Assembly: GCA_037042185.1 (NCBI GenBank)
Contig: JAXQJY010000032.1
Coordinates: 2,728,001 to 2,792,000, forward strand
DNA from: Sordariomycetes sp. S80-01Y
Taxonomy: Eukaryota > Ascomycota > Sordariomycetes
Reading direction: 5' to 3'
DNA: 64,000 nt
This document shows positions 1 to 12,084 of the stretch, in pieces. The notes beneath the pieces were generated by a model. That model worked only from the letters and a program-made list of their open reading frames with translations, ran no database searches and was not told where the DNA came from. The translations under genes were made by a program, and so were the position numbers. Numbering within the stretch: position 1 is the stretch's first letter; every line of letters starts with the position of its first letter.

Positions 1-1226
1 AAATGTCCATCGCCCACGTCGAGCACGAACTCGACCAACATCGCTCCGTCGCAGCTGAGAAGCTGAAGAAGAAGAGCAAGGTCGACTACGTGACGGTGGC
101 AGGGATAGAGTACCTCATCGAAGTCCCCAACTCGGAAATCAAGAATGTCCCAGCGTCGTGGGCCAAGATATCGGGGACGAAGAAGCTGTCGAGGTTTCAC
201 ACGCCTGAAGTCATCAAGCTCACCACTGAGCGGGATCAGTACCGCGAAGCGTTGGCGGCAGCATGCGACAAAGCTTTCAAGGACCTCCTCAACACAATCG
301 CAGCGGACTATCAGCCGCTCCGCGACGCCATATCCTCCCTCGCAACCCTAGACTGTCTTCTGTCCTTCTCAAAGGTCGCTGCCATGCCGGGCTACTCAAA
401 ACCGAACTTCCTCCCCGACTCCTCGCCTCCCACAATCTCCATAACCAACGGTCGCCATCCCATCGCCGAACACACCATCGAATCGGGCTACATCCCCTTC
501 ACCACGACCCTCGCCCACCCCAAACCTCTCGCACACCTCATCACCGGCCCCAACATGGGCGGTAAGTCCTCCTTCGTCCGCGCCACGGCCCTCAACGTTC
601 TGCTTGCGCAGATCGGCTCCTTCGTCCCGGCTGATGAGCTCACCCTCACCCTTTGCGACGCGATCCACACGAGGGCGGGTGCGAGGGACAATCTCTTTGC
701 CGGGGAATCCACGTTCATGGTTGAGGTCTCGGAGACGGCACGCATCCTGCGCAGCGCAACGCCGCGGAGCTTGGTCATACTGGATGAGCTGGGCCGAGGC
801 ACCAGCACCCACGACGGAGCGGCGATAGCCCAAGCCGTGCTGCAGCACGTCGTGACCGAGACGAAGTGCCTAACTCTCTTCATCACGCACTATCAGAACC
901 TCGCTCGGGTGGCTGAGGGCTTGGACGGTGTGACGAACGTCCACATGAAATTCACTGCCGAAAAGGGGGCAGATGGTGATGAGGAGATTACGTTCCTGTA
1001 TGAGGTTGGAGAAGGCGTCGCCCATCGATCTTATGGGTTGAATGTTGCGAGGCTGGCTCGTATCCCGCGGAAGGTGCTCGACGTGGCGGCCGACAAGTCC
1101 AAGGAGATGGAGCATGATATGCGGACGAGGAGGATCCTGGGCGTGTCTCGTGTCATGTCAGATATCATGGGTGGGAAGGGAGAGGATCAGCTGGATCATC
1201 TCATCGCTGCTATTGATCAGTTATGA
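1..1226 (+). CDS. MSH3: DNA mismatch repair protein Msh3, C-terminal part (5' truncated by window edge)
   Basis: This is the ATPase end of a MutS homologue, which with Msh2 forms MutS-beta, the nuclear complex that recognises insertion/deletion loops. An open frame runs in from the left edge and stops at 1226; the ATG at 3 is internal, not the true start. About 407 residues are visible. The order is the end of the lever/clamp region, then the ABC-type ATPase: Walker [10 protein letters not shown] near residue 180, the signature region STFMVE with the upstream DNLFAGES, Walker [17 protein letters not shown], and the switch histidine in FITHYQ. The FITHYQ spelling and the GPNMGGKS loop fit Msh3 better than Msh2 or Msh6, which usually read TPNMGGKS or GPNMGGKST followed by ATHFHEL. 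No break is seen. The assignment to Msh3 is strong; the N-terminal mispair-binding domain lies outside the window. Confidence 0.93.
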   Translation, partial: MSIAHVEHELDQHRSVAAEKLKKKSKVDYVTVAGIEYLIEVPNSEIKNVPASWAKISGTKKLSRFHTPEVIKLTTERDQYREALAAACDKAFKDLLNTIAADYQPLRDAISSLATLDCLLSFSKVAAMPGYSKPNFLPDSSPPTISITNGRHPIAEHTIESGYIPFTTTLAHPKPLAHLITGPNMGGKSSFVRATALNVLLAQIGSFVPADELTLTLCDAIHTRAGARDNLFAGESTFMVEVSETARILRSATPRSLVILDELGRGTSTHDGAAIAQAVLQHVVTETKCLTLFITHYQNLARVAEGLDGVTNVHMKFTAEKGADGDEEITFLYEVGEGVAHRSYGLNVARLARIPRKVLDVAADKSKEMEHDMRTRRILGVSRVMSDIMGGKGEDQLDHLIAAIDQL

Positions 1227-1834
1227 TAGATCTTCAAGCATCATTGTCAGCACATATGTACATATACTTGGCAGATAATGTGTTTTGGACGCCAGTCCAT
1301 GTGTGAAAGTCTCCATTCTAACCTTTATCTTTGTCCCATTCCTAGCCCGTCGTGATCTTGCCTCGGAAGCCCGTCCCATGTCCCGCGTCCCAGCATTGCT
1401 TCATATATAAGCACTAGGCTCATCTACCAATACATTCCGACCAATTCTTACTCAGCTAGCGAGAGTGTAGCTGCCAATTTTCATAGGATGCCGATAATGA
1501 TGCGAGTCGTCGCGCCATGACTCCGTTATAAATCTCGAGACGATGTAGCATGTAAGAACCAGTTAAACGCCTGGTGTACTTTTAAGCCGGCGGTCAGCCG
1601 ATAGTCAACCCAAAGTACTTGCCACAGTCAGAATGTTCAGGTAGTGATTGGTGACGGCTTACTGAGAAGCATAAGAAAAGTAAGAGATCAAAGTGAAGAC
1701 GCGCGATAAGCACGCGATGGGCACGCCAAAGGATGATAATGCTTTTCTCGAAGGGACAACTTCCCATGTGTTCGTGTGGCGGATGGGCGTCCCAAGTAAA
1801 CACAAAGCTATCACTGTAGGAGGTTGCAGTCCAC
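1227..1834. other. Convergent intergenic stretch, MSH3 and zinc-finger gene 3' ends
   Basis: Both flanking genes end here, so the 608 bases should hold two 3' untranslated regions. Short open frames are present but none has coding character or a partner exon. I see no RNA gene or repeat. Confidence 0.6.
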
Positions 1835-4324
1835 CTATGTTGAGGCATCCTGGGATTCGTCGTCTTGCGGAAGCAGGTCGTCCCCAGGGCCTTGAGTATC
1901 CCACGATCTGTCGAGGCCAATTACATGGTCCTTGTCGTCAGAGGAGTGCTCACTATCGACGGATGTCTGGGCCTCCAACTTGATGTAGGGTGGAGTTTCG
2001 TGTCCGAAATCATGGTTGTGGGAAGTAGCATAAGTGTGCTCATGGTTGCGACTAATTGACGTGAACTCAACAGGCGATGTGGGCTGGGGGGCAGAGCCGA
2101 TTGGGTAAGGGCTGAGGAGGTTGCGATCCTGAGCGAGGAGCGGATTGGGGCTTGTATTAGGAAAATTGAGGAATAGATTGGGCTCAGCGCTGCACATTGC
2201 ATTCGCCCCGCTACCAGAAGAAGACTGATCCTGCTTGAGAGCAGTTGGAATGGGGAGGTGCATCCGATACTGCTCTTGGACGGTTCCGTGGTACACGGAA
2301 CCAAAGTACGGAGAATGTGGCCCGCTTTGATACATCGTGGGATCGTTCATCGAGTATTCTCCGCCAGTATGAGCGAAAGCGCCTGCAGAATGTCAGCTTA
2401 GTACTAAGTGAAACCGCGTATATATCTTACCGAATGCCAAAGGACTACCATCATAGTACGGATACGCTTGGAATCGCGACCGCGATGGGTCTTTACCATG
2501 GACTGTGCGCTGCGGGACGTCTCTGGTTGAGGGAGACGGAGACGACAAGGTCGATTGAGAGATAGGGTTCAAAGTATGCATAGCGAATTGGTCGCTGTAT
2601 CTGTGTATATCGTCAGTCATGAGTACGCTCTACGCTGCTTGATGTTGCTCGAACCTGGGCTCGCGCTTCAGCTCGGGTGCTCGGATGACGCCATCAAATG
2701 CTATAATTCTGATCAGTGGATAGACTCCAGTCAACAAACAAGTAGGACATACCTTGCTTGGGCCTTTCGTCACGGAAGACATCAATAGTCGGTCGGAAAG
2801 GCCCGACTGATGTCTCCCCCATGCCGGCCATGTACGGAGTCGGGCGCATAACAGGCTTCGAAGTCAGCCCAGAAGAGGTCGAAGAGTCGCGAGAGAGAAT
2901 TCCGTTCGTCATACGGGGAGCATTGGTCGACAGGTCTGCAAGGGGCCGGTTCTTCTTGCGTCGAGCGCGAATGGTCTTGCGGGGAGGGGACTTGTGGCAA
3001 TCAGTTGGAGTGTGACAGCATCACTTGATATTGCTGCCGACGTACCTGATCATCATCTTCCGCCGGAGACTCATCGTCGTAGACGTCTTTGACCCTCTCG
3101 ACCTCAAAGTCGGGAGTCATCACAACCTGCATGGAAGTAATCCCCTCAGATGTGCGTTTCATCCTATCAACAACCGACTTGGGTTTTCGCTGGTTGCGAG
3201 TTCTCTTCATCTCCTCATTCGCAAGATCCATCTTCCCCATGCCTGGATATACTTGTCCCTTGAGGGCCATAGCCTCGCTCGAGGCTATGTCACCAAAGGA
3301 CAGCAAATCGTCAAACAAATCGGGGATCTGGTCCGTGTGGCGGAAAGGGGCAAACATGGAGGCCAGTTCAGGCGCGTATCCTTCCTGTTCAGTCTTTATG
3401 AACGTGTTGCTGCTCAAGATCCTCTTCGGCTTCTTTCTGATCTGTTGCTGTAGTTCACATCAGCCTTGTTCGGTAGGTCTGCTGTTTATGGGCCATCATC
3501 ACTTACACGACCCTCACTAGGACCGTGATTTTCCCGAACACGCTTCACTCGAGCCGCCTCCTTGTCCTGCTTTGCCTTCAGTCTGTCGACCAGCAGGGTT
3601 TCGATGTTGTTCTCCCTGTACCACTGCTCGTACTGCCGAAGCGCATACGAAGCGGCCAGATCTTGGTGGGCTCGGAGCTTTGTTTGCGTCTCATGATGAA
3701 GGTGCCCTTTCGAAGCAATGTGGGTGAGAAGGTGCGAGCTGTCGGAGAAGCTGGGAGTGCTGGGGCAAACACTGCAGACAAGTGGGATCGGCTTTGAAGC
3801 GCTGTCGGTCGCACCAGGCATCGCCATGATGGGTGGGATAGGCACGGAAGCCATCTCCTGTAAGCTGATTAGTCGTCGCGCCCGTACTCAAAGACTTGAA
3901 TTCGATAAAGATGCATAGGTGAAGAATGAATGCGTACACGGTCCTTTGTTTCAATTTTCAGGAAGGGCTTAACGATGGGCCGTGGTCGAATCAAGTGGCT
4001 GTAGAGGAAAGGAGCAACAAGCAAAGTCTCAGGCGTGTTTGTGAAGAAACAGGTGGAACGCAAAGAGCCAGAATGTAAAGAGAACGACAGAACCGACAGG
4101 AGCAGCTCCTGCAAAGCACGTTGACAATTATAGAGGAAAGGAGGGTGCAGTGGGAGATGCAGAATGAAGGTGGCTCTGAAACCAATTGGAAGCTCGAAGC
4201 TATGAACACCTCGGTGACGAGAGCATGCATCGGCTTGCATCTGAATTCGAGGAAGGTGATATTGAGATGTGCTGGAGCAACTTACTTCCTTCTTCTTCTT
4301 CCGCTCACGTCGTGTCTTGACCAT
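1835..4324 (-). CDS. C2H2-type zinc-finger domain protein of unknown function, 7 exons
   Basis: Proposed exons on the minus strand are 4286-4324, 3507-3857, 3046-3447, 2753-2990, 2655-2700, 2431-2600 and 1835-2382, giving 597 residues with frame kept throughout. Residues about 30-60 hold an atypical finger: C-x2-C, then a HLLTH-type helix and a further histidine in SKGHLHH, resembling U1/matrin-like single fingers. A charged helical segment (about 70-125, rich in K, R and E) follows; the rest is disordered, with basic patches (RKPKSVVDRMKR, RARRKKNRP) that may be nuclear localisation signals, and a Ser/Asp-rich tail. The short basic first exon (MVKTRRERKKKKE) is inferred from a GTAAGT donor and a CTAAT...TTACAG acceptor joining in frame over a 428-nt intron; the alternative start is the ATG at 3854 with that intron untranslated. 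I do not recognise a named orthologue. A nuclear role in transcription or RNA binding is only inference. Confidence 0.75.
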
Positions 4325-5443
4325 GATGCCGAGTCGCCTAGCAGGGAGCTGTTACGGTCGCCTCCTCGCTTGATAGAGATCAGTATTGGCCCTGTAGCTT
4401 CTCTCAAGTAACCAGATGACCCAATGGCTCGGTTATCAACATCAGCGATGCGACAGAAGATAGGAAGGCACGGAGGGAGGCCGCGGGGAGAGAGAATAGA
4501 GGATAAAAGGGAAGCTGAGGTGGAAGGTGGTTGAGACGGAAGTTGTGGAGGGTCGTTTTCTTCTGCACCCTCAAGATTTAAAGGGGAGAGCACCTTCGCT
4601 CCTGCCTCCTACATCGACCATCCGGTAGCGCGTTGCTTAAGGACCTCCGTACAGCTGAGCCCTCAACACAAATATTCTTCATCATCCACAGCATTCCCAG
4701 TCCCTTCAACTCTTGAACATTTGGTCAGTGGCTCAGCTCTCATCGAAAAAGCGGTATCCTCTTCGTCAATCCAAGCCTCGCTAGGTACTGTGGCTCTCTC
4801 CCCCCTTCCTGACACCCTCGGCCACCAGCAACATCAACCACCAGCCCCAGAACGTTGCTAGATACGTCCAACTTCAAGCACCAAGAGTTAGACCGTCATC
4901 TTCAAGCGACCGTACATCTCATTCGACCTCCGAGACTATGATAATTACAGGGCTTTGTTTACCCCCTATGCGTACAGCTGAAAAGTACTTTTATTTTCAG
5001 GTGTTAGAATGATGAGCACTTCTTGAGAGGACGACGTCTCGAAGGAGGATGGATTTGACATAATCAATTCTGTAAGATCTATGATAAGTCTCTAAATCGT
5101 CGCGGCTTGACGTATCCATAGCAGTGAGAAGAAGGCTGGCAAGCCTTTACCTGCGGAGTGGGCTATCAAAGGTGTTGCCAGGCTTTCATCCCTCCACGTC
5201 GTGAAGAGAACAAGCCGGCGCGACCACCATATGTCTGAAGGACTTCACAGGACAGCGCCATGGTGTAGTAGCGATGCCCCTGAAAAAACCAACACTTCAC
5301 TCTCCTCTCGCCTTGTATCCTGACTAACACGGCAATTTCTTTAGCAGGTTATTAGATGGCAAGAGGGACGCGCTTTGTCGGTGAACAGGACTAGCTCGTC
5401 CCAGTCGGTGTGTTTGGTGACTTTCATGGCGACGGCTAATCGC
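4325..5443. other. Upstream region of the zinc-finger gene
   Basis: About 1.1 kb between two minus-strand genes. It should contain the 5' leader and promoter of the zinc-finger gene and the 3' end of BET2. Pyrimidine-rich blocks occur near 4480-4820. I see no gene, RNA or repeat. Confidence 0.55.
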
Positions 5444-6473
5444 TCAACCCACGTAACGCTGCACAATGTGTTTTGGCATGCAATAGACCGGGTCCACTGT
5501 ATCCAGGCCCTCGTACCCTAGGAGACTTAAACCAGCGATGCCGAAGCATGTGTGCCAGACATCAACCATGTTCCCCGGCCTGTCTGATATGCCGCCGTTC
5601 TCGACGTCTTGCGATTTAAGAATGAAGTTGACGAGACCGTCGCGGTCAATCCAGTGGTCGCGACCGATGATGGCAAGACTGCTCAGCGCCCACCAGCTGT
5701 AGCACACGTCCTCCTTCTTCTCAGGCCTGCCATTCAGGCCTCCGCAAGGAACTTGTCGCTCGCTCAACCATTGACCAAGTTTCTCGACATTGACGAGGTC
5801 CAGCCTCTTAGCAATGGCCAAAGTGCCGATGCAGGTGAAGATCTGGCCGGAGTGCGACTCAGCTCCAGGTCGCACACCGTAGCCTCCGTCGAAATTAGCG
5901 CAAGCATCAACGTACTGCACACCTTTCTCGACGTCAGCTAGCGACAGCAGCCCAAGCAAAGACAAGGCGTTGAGAGCGGCGTAGAGAAAACGCGTGTCCT
6001 CCTCACCAAACTCATCGCCAGAGAATGTCCCAGTATGACGATTTTGAAGTTCGGCCAAATCTGTGAGAGTTAGCTCAGCAGGCATCAGCAGAACATGCGC
6101 GGTGCATACATTTGCCAACCTGTGCCTTGCCTTTACCTCTCCTTTCTAGGTCCTCGAAGCCGTCCACCATGGCGAGAATCTGCACAGCACTTACTGTAGA
6201 CAGCAGGTGGGCGTCATGACCGGGCGCGGCACCGAAGCCTCCATTCTCATGTTGGCAGGACAGGACGAAGTCGATGGTCTCGCTCCGAGGCAGCGCTTCG
6301 GGTTGGCCTAGGAGATGGAGAGCTGTCAAGCCCCAGTAGACGCCGTTGAGGCGGAGGTGTTCGGTCAGCCAGTAGTCGAGCTCGTCTTTCTTGGTGTCCA
6401 GGCTCTGCACATATTTAACATGAGCGCCTACTGCGAGCTCAAGCTGCTCGGCTTTTTCTGAGGGATCGGTCAT
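5444..6473 (-). CDS. BET2: Rab geranylgeranyl transferase (type II) beta subunit
   Basis: This is the catalytic beta subunit that, with Bet4 and the Rab escort protein, adds geranylgeranyl groups to C-terminal cysteines of Rab GTPases so they can attach to membranes. Exons 6110-6473 and 5444-6060 (49-nt intron, GTATGC donor, GCTAAC branch, CTCACAG acceptor) encode 326 residues, the usual family length. Prenyltransferase alpha-toroid repeats are visible as [29 protein letters not shown] and [16 protein letters not shown]. The zinc ligands are the Asp and Cys of DVCYSWW and the His of WHTCFG; the [18 protein letters not shown] block is diagnostic for the beta-II family. The ATG at 6473 was chosen because it gives [10 protein letters not shown] directly before the first conserved helix; the frame is open 27 codons further upstream but that part has no family likeness. 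Confidence 0.95.
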
Positions 6474-8455
6474 CCCGAAGGAACACTCCGTGGTGAGATG
6501 GGTTAGACAGGAAAGATGAAAGTCGAACTGCGAAAATTTAAGTTCGTCGTCCAAATCTCGCTGACGATTATGTAATTGCTAGCTCCACCTTCGGCTACGG
6601 GTCAAGTACCTTGCCTACGGCTGTGACCTCACCACGATCCTAGAACCACAAGATCAACTAAGTCACTTAATAGTTTGAGCGTCGTTGTTTGTTGATGCTC
6701 ATCCAATGCAGCTGTTGGGGCATGTGTATGTTGAGAAACAATTTAATTAGTCACGTAAGTAACAAAGGATCCGCTTAGTGAATTGCCGAGGTGACCACGT
6801 GCCCGCAAACTCAAGACGAACTCCAAGTTCGGACGAGGCTGTGCGATTTGCGATCTGACAGAGGCATAAGATGGAAAAGAGCCTTATCATTTACTCATGT
6901 GGGAATTCTGGCAAGGCTTATCCCCGTAGGTTCAGTCCAAAGTCAGCAGCAATGCGGTCTGAACCCTCACCATTGGAGTGGTGATCTCATCCCGCTCACT
7001 AAACGCCGCCGTCCACACCGTGACACCACTCCCGCTTTTAACTCCCGACGGCCTCTCCCTTTCCAAGCCAAGCCTCCCACGGAGCCGCAACGGAAACGGC
7101 CGTTTCTTTGGCACTTCGGCCGTTAAGCGGCACCCTCGCTCCAAGCCCGATGTTTGCGAGGCCGATCCTGAGGGAATGACGAAACATGATCGCCGAGCAC
7201 TGCGGACTGACGCCGTGCCGGTGATCAGTCAGGACCCCAGAGGCCACGACCGCATCAACGTCATGTCAGCTCTAAACGCCCTCTCGCCAGATTTATGACG
7301 AGCATTTGCCGGCCAGGTTGGGGTGAGGGGGGAGGGGTACTTGGCTGGCGTGTTTTGGTGTACCAACCCGAGCAACTCCCAAGTGCTTAGTAGGTCCCTT
7401 GACATTTCTATCCCTCTGCAAACCGGTATTCCCTTGTCTCAATGCCCGGACGAAGGCCGTCTGGATGGATCAATTTGGTAGTGGGCCATGCACCACTATC
7501 AACAACAAGGGGCCAGGCAAAAGAAGGGCCCAATGCACTCAATTCGCCCCCGAAGGACCGCACCCCTACCCAATGGGGCAAAGTGTGAGCATCTCCAATT
7601 GGCCTGTCACGAGGCCTCATAAGCCTCTCAAAGGACGCTTCGTTTCAGAACTTGGTGCGTAACGAAAGGTTTCCCGTCACTTCAATCATCTTGAGGGTAG
7701 TATCAGATAGAGGGCTTCGCGAGAATTGAGGGAGAGGATGTGAGACAGATCCAAGCATTCAGGCGAGCGGACAGACGAGTGGATGATAATTAGTTCATTT
7801 CCGTCGAGGTCGCAGGCGCTGCAAGCCGGATCCCAGGAACGGGCAAGGCTCCCTGCTGTTGCAGCGCAGTCAACGCCGGACTCCCTCCATTGCCGATCTT
7901 GCGCAGCAACGTGCCACCATGCCCCTCGCTGTAGACTCAGGGGCCCCAAGGGCAGGGAGACATGGACGCTGCAGAGCGGCAGACAGCGAATAGGTCGTAA
8001 TATTATTGCAGTCAACTGACCCGGAATGCCTTATCTGATAATTGATTTCTTTCCTGTGTTGTGCTGTCCTACTGTAGTGCGTACCAGGCGACTAAATCTC
8101 CGGACCGCCCACCATCGGAGGACCCTTTGGTTCCGGCCTGTACTTGCTTGCACCACCCACCACTGCACAGACCGATCAATTCAGTTGCTCTGCCTTCCGA
8201 GTGCTGTGACGCGCCTTACCGCCGTCTCAGGCTGCACGAGCCCAACCGACGACCTCCGTAACTCGCACCCGACTCCCTGAGGTAGTGGATATCGACCGCC
8301 AATCCACACCCCCATCCCGCCTGGCACGCTGCGACGAGTCGGGAGGCGAGAGCGAGAGGGTCGCGGCAACGGTTTGGGGTTCCAGTTCCTGGTTCCGGTT
8401 CCTGAGACTCCTGCGCGGGCTGTAACCTGGCACTGGAACGGAACGCCGTCTGAAG
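6474..8455. other. Divergent intergenic region between BET2 and the RhoGAP gene
   Basis: Nearly 2 kb between two divergent genes, expected to hold both promoters and 5' leaders. Several open frames of 60-120 codons occur on both strands, but they overlap one another, lack conserved motifs and do not splice into anything. I see no RNA gene or repeat. Confidence 0.55.
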
Positions 8456-10928
8456 ATGGGACGCAAAAAACCAGCGCCTCAGCCGCTCTCGCTGTCCGAA
8501 TCCAACAATCCCCAACCCCGGGCCACCGTCGTTTCTCGCTCTGCCACTACAACTTCTCCCACTGCCGCCAGCCACGACGCCAGCGCCCTCTCCGCCGAGC
8601 TTGAAACCCGCTCCTCAGCATCGACTCGCACTGCCCTGTCGCCCGCCGACTCCAGATCGCCCTCCTCCCAGACGGCAACCGCGCGCTCCTCGCCATTCAG
8701 CAGCCGCTTCGCCCAGAAACGCCCCCAGACTGCTCGCGCTGGCAATCAGCCTAAGACGGCCGACTTCGAGTCCTTCGACAAGCGACGTCCATCGCAGTCC
8801 TACTTTGACCCGCAGGCGCACAAGCCTAACGCTTACCCTCACATTGCTTCCGCCTACAACCCCTCGAACGCGACACCGCCCCAGACTGCGCACCCAGAAA
8901 GCCAAAGCCGCAAGACCAGCAAGGGCGGCTTCTTTCATTTCGCAAAGTCGTCCAAATCTTCCAACCAAATATTGGGCCACGCATCTCAGCCATCTGTGTC
9001 TTCGCGGGGCGATCCTCAATCCAGAGAGAACGGTCGAGGTCAGAGCACCGCGAGACAAGGAGGTGTCGGTACGCAACCGCCCCCCCCCCTCACCCCAAAC
9101 CTAGAATTAGGAGCTCGAGGACAAAGCAGGCCCCTTTTCCACACGCTCAAAGAGAGGAGCTCAACGGGCGCATTCATCAACACTAGCCGCGCCCACTGAT
9201 TATTTACTTCGAGAAAGACGGCTGACATTTGTGATCCAGACTTCGCCCAGCCAGAGCTGCCTCACAACAACTCCCAGTCGCTGCACCTGAAGACATCGCG
9301 CTCGGAGCTGTCGCTTTCCCAAACCGCAAAACGCCAGGACACTGGAGATTCGGTGACGGAAAAGAAGTCCAAGTCGAAGCCGTTCGGGCTACTCAAGCGA
9401 ACCAAATCAATGCGCGACAAGGACTATAGCAGTCCCAGCAGCGAGATACACCACGACCCGATGCCCGCGATTGTCTCGCAACAACAGCCCAAGATGGAAG
9501 GTAGCGAATCTCCACCACCGCGAACCGCCCCGATTACCAACGAGCGTCCGTTCCGGGACATGATGGACTCGTCTACTTCGAGGAACAGGTCAGAAGACCG
9601 CGCGCCGCCAACACGCGAGGGCGCAACAAGTAGGGAGCAGCACCGCGATGTTTTACACAAAGAGCCAAGAACCTTGCCTCAATCAAATGGAGGCTCATCG
9701 GGAGGTTCATCATTCTTCGGTGGACTGAAGAACTCTGCCACCAAGGGTGCTGGCATGTTCGGTAGCCGCTTTTTCGGCAAAGGACACCGAAGTGCTAGTA
9801 CACACGAGAGGGAGCCTATGTTGGACGACGAGCACTACGAGCTCAAGGTTCTCAATCTACCTCTTGCTCAGCAAACTCGCAAAACCCGCATTTCTAAACG
9901 ACTGGAAGATTCAAGGGACAAGACCGAATTTTGGATGCCAGCGTTTCCGTGGCGGGCGATCGATTATTTGAACTACAAAGGCTGCGAAGTGGAGGGCTTA
10001 TATCGAGTGCCCGGGAGTGGGCCTCAGATCAAGAAGTGGCAGCGGAGGTTTGATGAAGGTAGGTCATGACACTATATGTGAAGGTGCTTTGCTTACGCGA
10101 TCTCCAGAGGGCGACGTCAATCTCTTCGAAGCCGAAGACTTGTACGACATCAATATTATCGGGTCGATGCTTAAGGCCTGGCTTCGCGAGCTGCCGGACG
10201 AGCTGTTTCCTAAAGCTGCACAAGAGCGGATCTCAAGAGAATGCGCTGGAGCCGAAACGGTTCCCCAAATGCTCATCGACGAACTGTCGAACCTTTCGCC
10301 CTTCCAATACTATCTGCTGTTCGCTATCACGTGCCATCTGAGCTTGCTCCTTGCCCACTCTGATAAGAACAAGATGGACTTCAGGAACCTCTGCATTTGC
10401 TTCCAGCCTTGCATGAAGATAGATGCGTTCAGCTTCAAGTTCTTGGTTTGCGACTGGAGAGACTGCTGGAAGGGTTGCAAGAATGAGCCAGCATACATAG
10501 AGCAAGAGTACATCTTGCTCGATCAGCCACCGCCGCAGGGGTTGGCACCCGCCCCTGGACCTGAGCGAAGCGAGTCGCCCTCCAAGAAGTCTGCGAAGTC
10601 CGCGAAGTCAGCGCAGTCGGCACAGTCAGCGAAATCAGCAAAGTCCGCGAAGTCCGCGAAATCGGACCACAAACATCAGTCGCCGCCGGCGGACGCTCGC
10701 AGCAGAACGCCTGAAAACGCCACGGCTAATACCAACGGGTCAGAGCATGTCGAGACCTCGAAGAAGGGCAATCTGAATGAGTCTGAGTCACAGAACAGCA
10801 TGGGCTCGGACAATACCATTTCCACTACCCTGACCATCAACAGCGAGCGGGAGCAGCCTTCTAAAGGAACTGGCGATCTCCGACGACTGTCGCCCATCAA
10901 GCCCCTTTCTCCGCTAGGTTTTCACTAG
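8456..10928 (+). CDS. RhoGAP domain protein (Rho GTPase-activating protein)
   Basis: It probably speeds GTP hydrolysis by a Rho-family GTPase (Rho1/Cdc42 class), acting on polarity and cell-wall signalling. Exons 8456-9068, 9240-10058 and 10108-10928 encode 750 residues. The first 400 residues are Ser/Pro/Gln-rich and disordered, with short basic motifs (KSKPFGLLKRTKSMRDK). The RhoGAP fold spans about 425-620: EFWMPAFPWRAIDYL leads into GLYRVPGSG, whose arginine is the catalytic finger, followed by LKAWLRELPDELFP, LPxxN-equivalent helices and NLCICFQPC. The C-terminal tail carries a 9-nt tandem repeat coding for Ser-Ala-Lys/Gln (about 10585-10663) and ends SPIKPLSPLGFH, two Ser-Pro sites. There is no Cys-rich LIM, BAR or PH domain visible, so I cannot assign it to Rga, Bem or Rgd subfamilies. 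Splice phases agree at both junctions (intron 1 of 171 nt, intron 2 of 49 nt). Confidence 0.88.
10585..10663 (+). repeat. 9-nt coding tandem repeat (Ser-Ala-Lys/Gln) in the RhoGAP gene
   Basis: About eight units of the form tc(n)gc(n)aag/cag follow one another in frame and code for a low-complexity run of SAK and SAQ triplets. Synonymous third positions differ between units, so the run is not freshly expanded. It lies after the GAP fold in the disordered tail. Confidence 0.85.
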
Positions 10929-11511
10929 CTTGCGACTCGACGTACGTTTCGACTTATATGCATCACGGCGACGATACCCCTGCAGAGTCTGTTTCTCGAA
11001 TTTAAGCAGCTGCCGAGTTACGAATAACGCCGTTTACGACCGTTTCGTCCTTCATGTTGTCGATTTTGTTGCTTGGATTTTGCTGAAAGCTGGTGGCATC
11101 GGGAACCTCCGTCGAATCCTTACTCTGTTATCAATTTCTTTTACATATGCTGTTTTGCATCTTTTCTGGAGGCTTCAAGTTGTTACCCGGGGAGCTCACT
11201 AGCTTCTGCTTGTCTGCAGATCGCAGGCGGCCTCGAGTCTCTGGCTATTAAGTAGACGCGGAAGTAGATGGAAAACCCTTACGAGGGGCGGTATGAAGCG
11301 GGGTTGGCCGATCTTGGTTGGACATTTTGCGTTCCTAGGAGTTGGGTGGAATTGGAGAGTTCAAGAGTCGACATTTGAGGTCACGTTTTTGAGAAGGACG
11401 ATTGTGTTTTGCCATAGAAACAAGAGCGCTGCTTCAAGCCCATTTTTCTGTTCCCAAACTCCCAAAACTCCAATTCCTAGATTCCGTTCCGTCATACATG
11501 CTCGGATCCTC
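10929..11511. other. Convergent intergenic stretch, RhoGAP and RRS1 3' ends
   Basis: Two 3' ends face each other across 583 bases. Open frames seen here on the plus strand continue as antisense to RRS1 and are not genes. Nothing else is seen. Confidence 0.55.
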
Positions 11512-12084
11512 TCACTTGCTCGCAGCCTGCCTGGCATTCTTCCTCATCTTCCTCTCATTCCTCTTCATATTCTCTTTCCTCTCCCTCCTGCTGTCTCCCC
11601 TCACCGTAGTGCCCTCCTTCCTCTCTCTCTCCGCCTTCATGTCTACCTCCACAATTGGATCATTTTGCCCCTTTTTGTTCAACCCCCCGTATCCCCACTT
11701 CCTCTTCCAGTCACCGCTCTCCTCGTCAAACGTCAAATTCTTCCTCTGTTCCCTCGTTTTCGGCTTGATGCCCTTCTTCGCGGCGAAGCGCTCCCACTTC
11801 GTCGGCTCCTTGGGTTTTGGTACTGGTTTCTCCCGAGGCAGACGGGTCGAGGGTGCGGGTAGGGTAAGGAGGACGCCGTCCTTTGTTGATTGCAGGGGAC
11901 ATGTTGTAAGGAGTTGGTTGATAAGAGACTGGGCGCCATCGCGGGCGACTTCGGCGAGAGAGTCCTCGACAGCAGAACGATTGACTTCGATGGGGTTGGG
12001 GTCTTCGACGAGGAGATGTCCGAGATCGAAGGTGTAGGGTGTGGGCTTTTCCACTGCCACTGGCAGCTTGATCTTTTCCTCCAT
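11512..12084 (-). CDS. RRS1: Ribosome biogenesis regulatory protein Rrs1
   Basis: Rrs1 works with Rpf2 to bring 5S RNP (5S rRNA, uL5, uL18) into pre-60S particles in the nucleolus. The single exon codes for 190 residues, close to the roughly 200 of the yeast protein. The N-terminal block LPVAVEKPTPYTFDLGHLL and the central block LPREKPVPKPKEPTKWERFAAKKGIKPK, followed by WGYGGLNKK, are the family signatures; the C-terminus is a basic helix (RRERKENMKRNERKMRKNA). The start at 12084 was chosen because homologues begin a few residues before LPVxVEKP; the frame stays open to an ATG at 12300, but those 72 codons lack family likeness and would cover the promoter. It is divergent from the mS29 gene with 375 bp between the start codons. 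Confidence 0.94.
   Translation of the reverse strand: MEEKIKLPVAVEKPTPYTFDLGHLLVEDPNPIEVNRSAVEDSLAEVARDGAQSLINQLLTTCPLQSTKDGVLLTLPAPSTRLPREKPVPKPKEPTKWERFAAKKGIKPKTREQRKNLTFDEESGDWKRKWGYGGLNKKGQNDPIVEVDMKAERERKEGTTVRGDSRRERKENMKRNERKMRKNARQAASK

Noticed and set aside
3869-4285. Continuation of the first exon frame of the zinc-finger gene as a separate 151-residue protein
   Set aside because: The stretch is bounded by a GTAAGT donor and a CTAAT...TTACAG acceptor and joins in frame to the finger exon; the frame itself is pyrimidine-driven Leu/Ser-rich.
11293-12037. Plus-strand frames with hydrophobic, membrane-like products opposite RRS1
   Set aside because: They are the reverse complement of Lys/Glu-rich codons of RRS1, which read as Phe/Leu-rich on the other strand.
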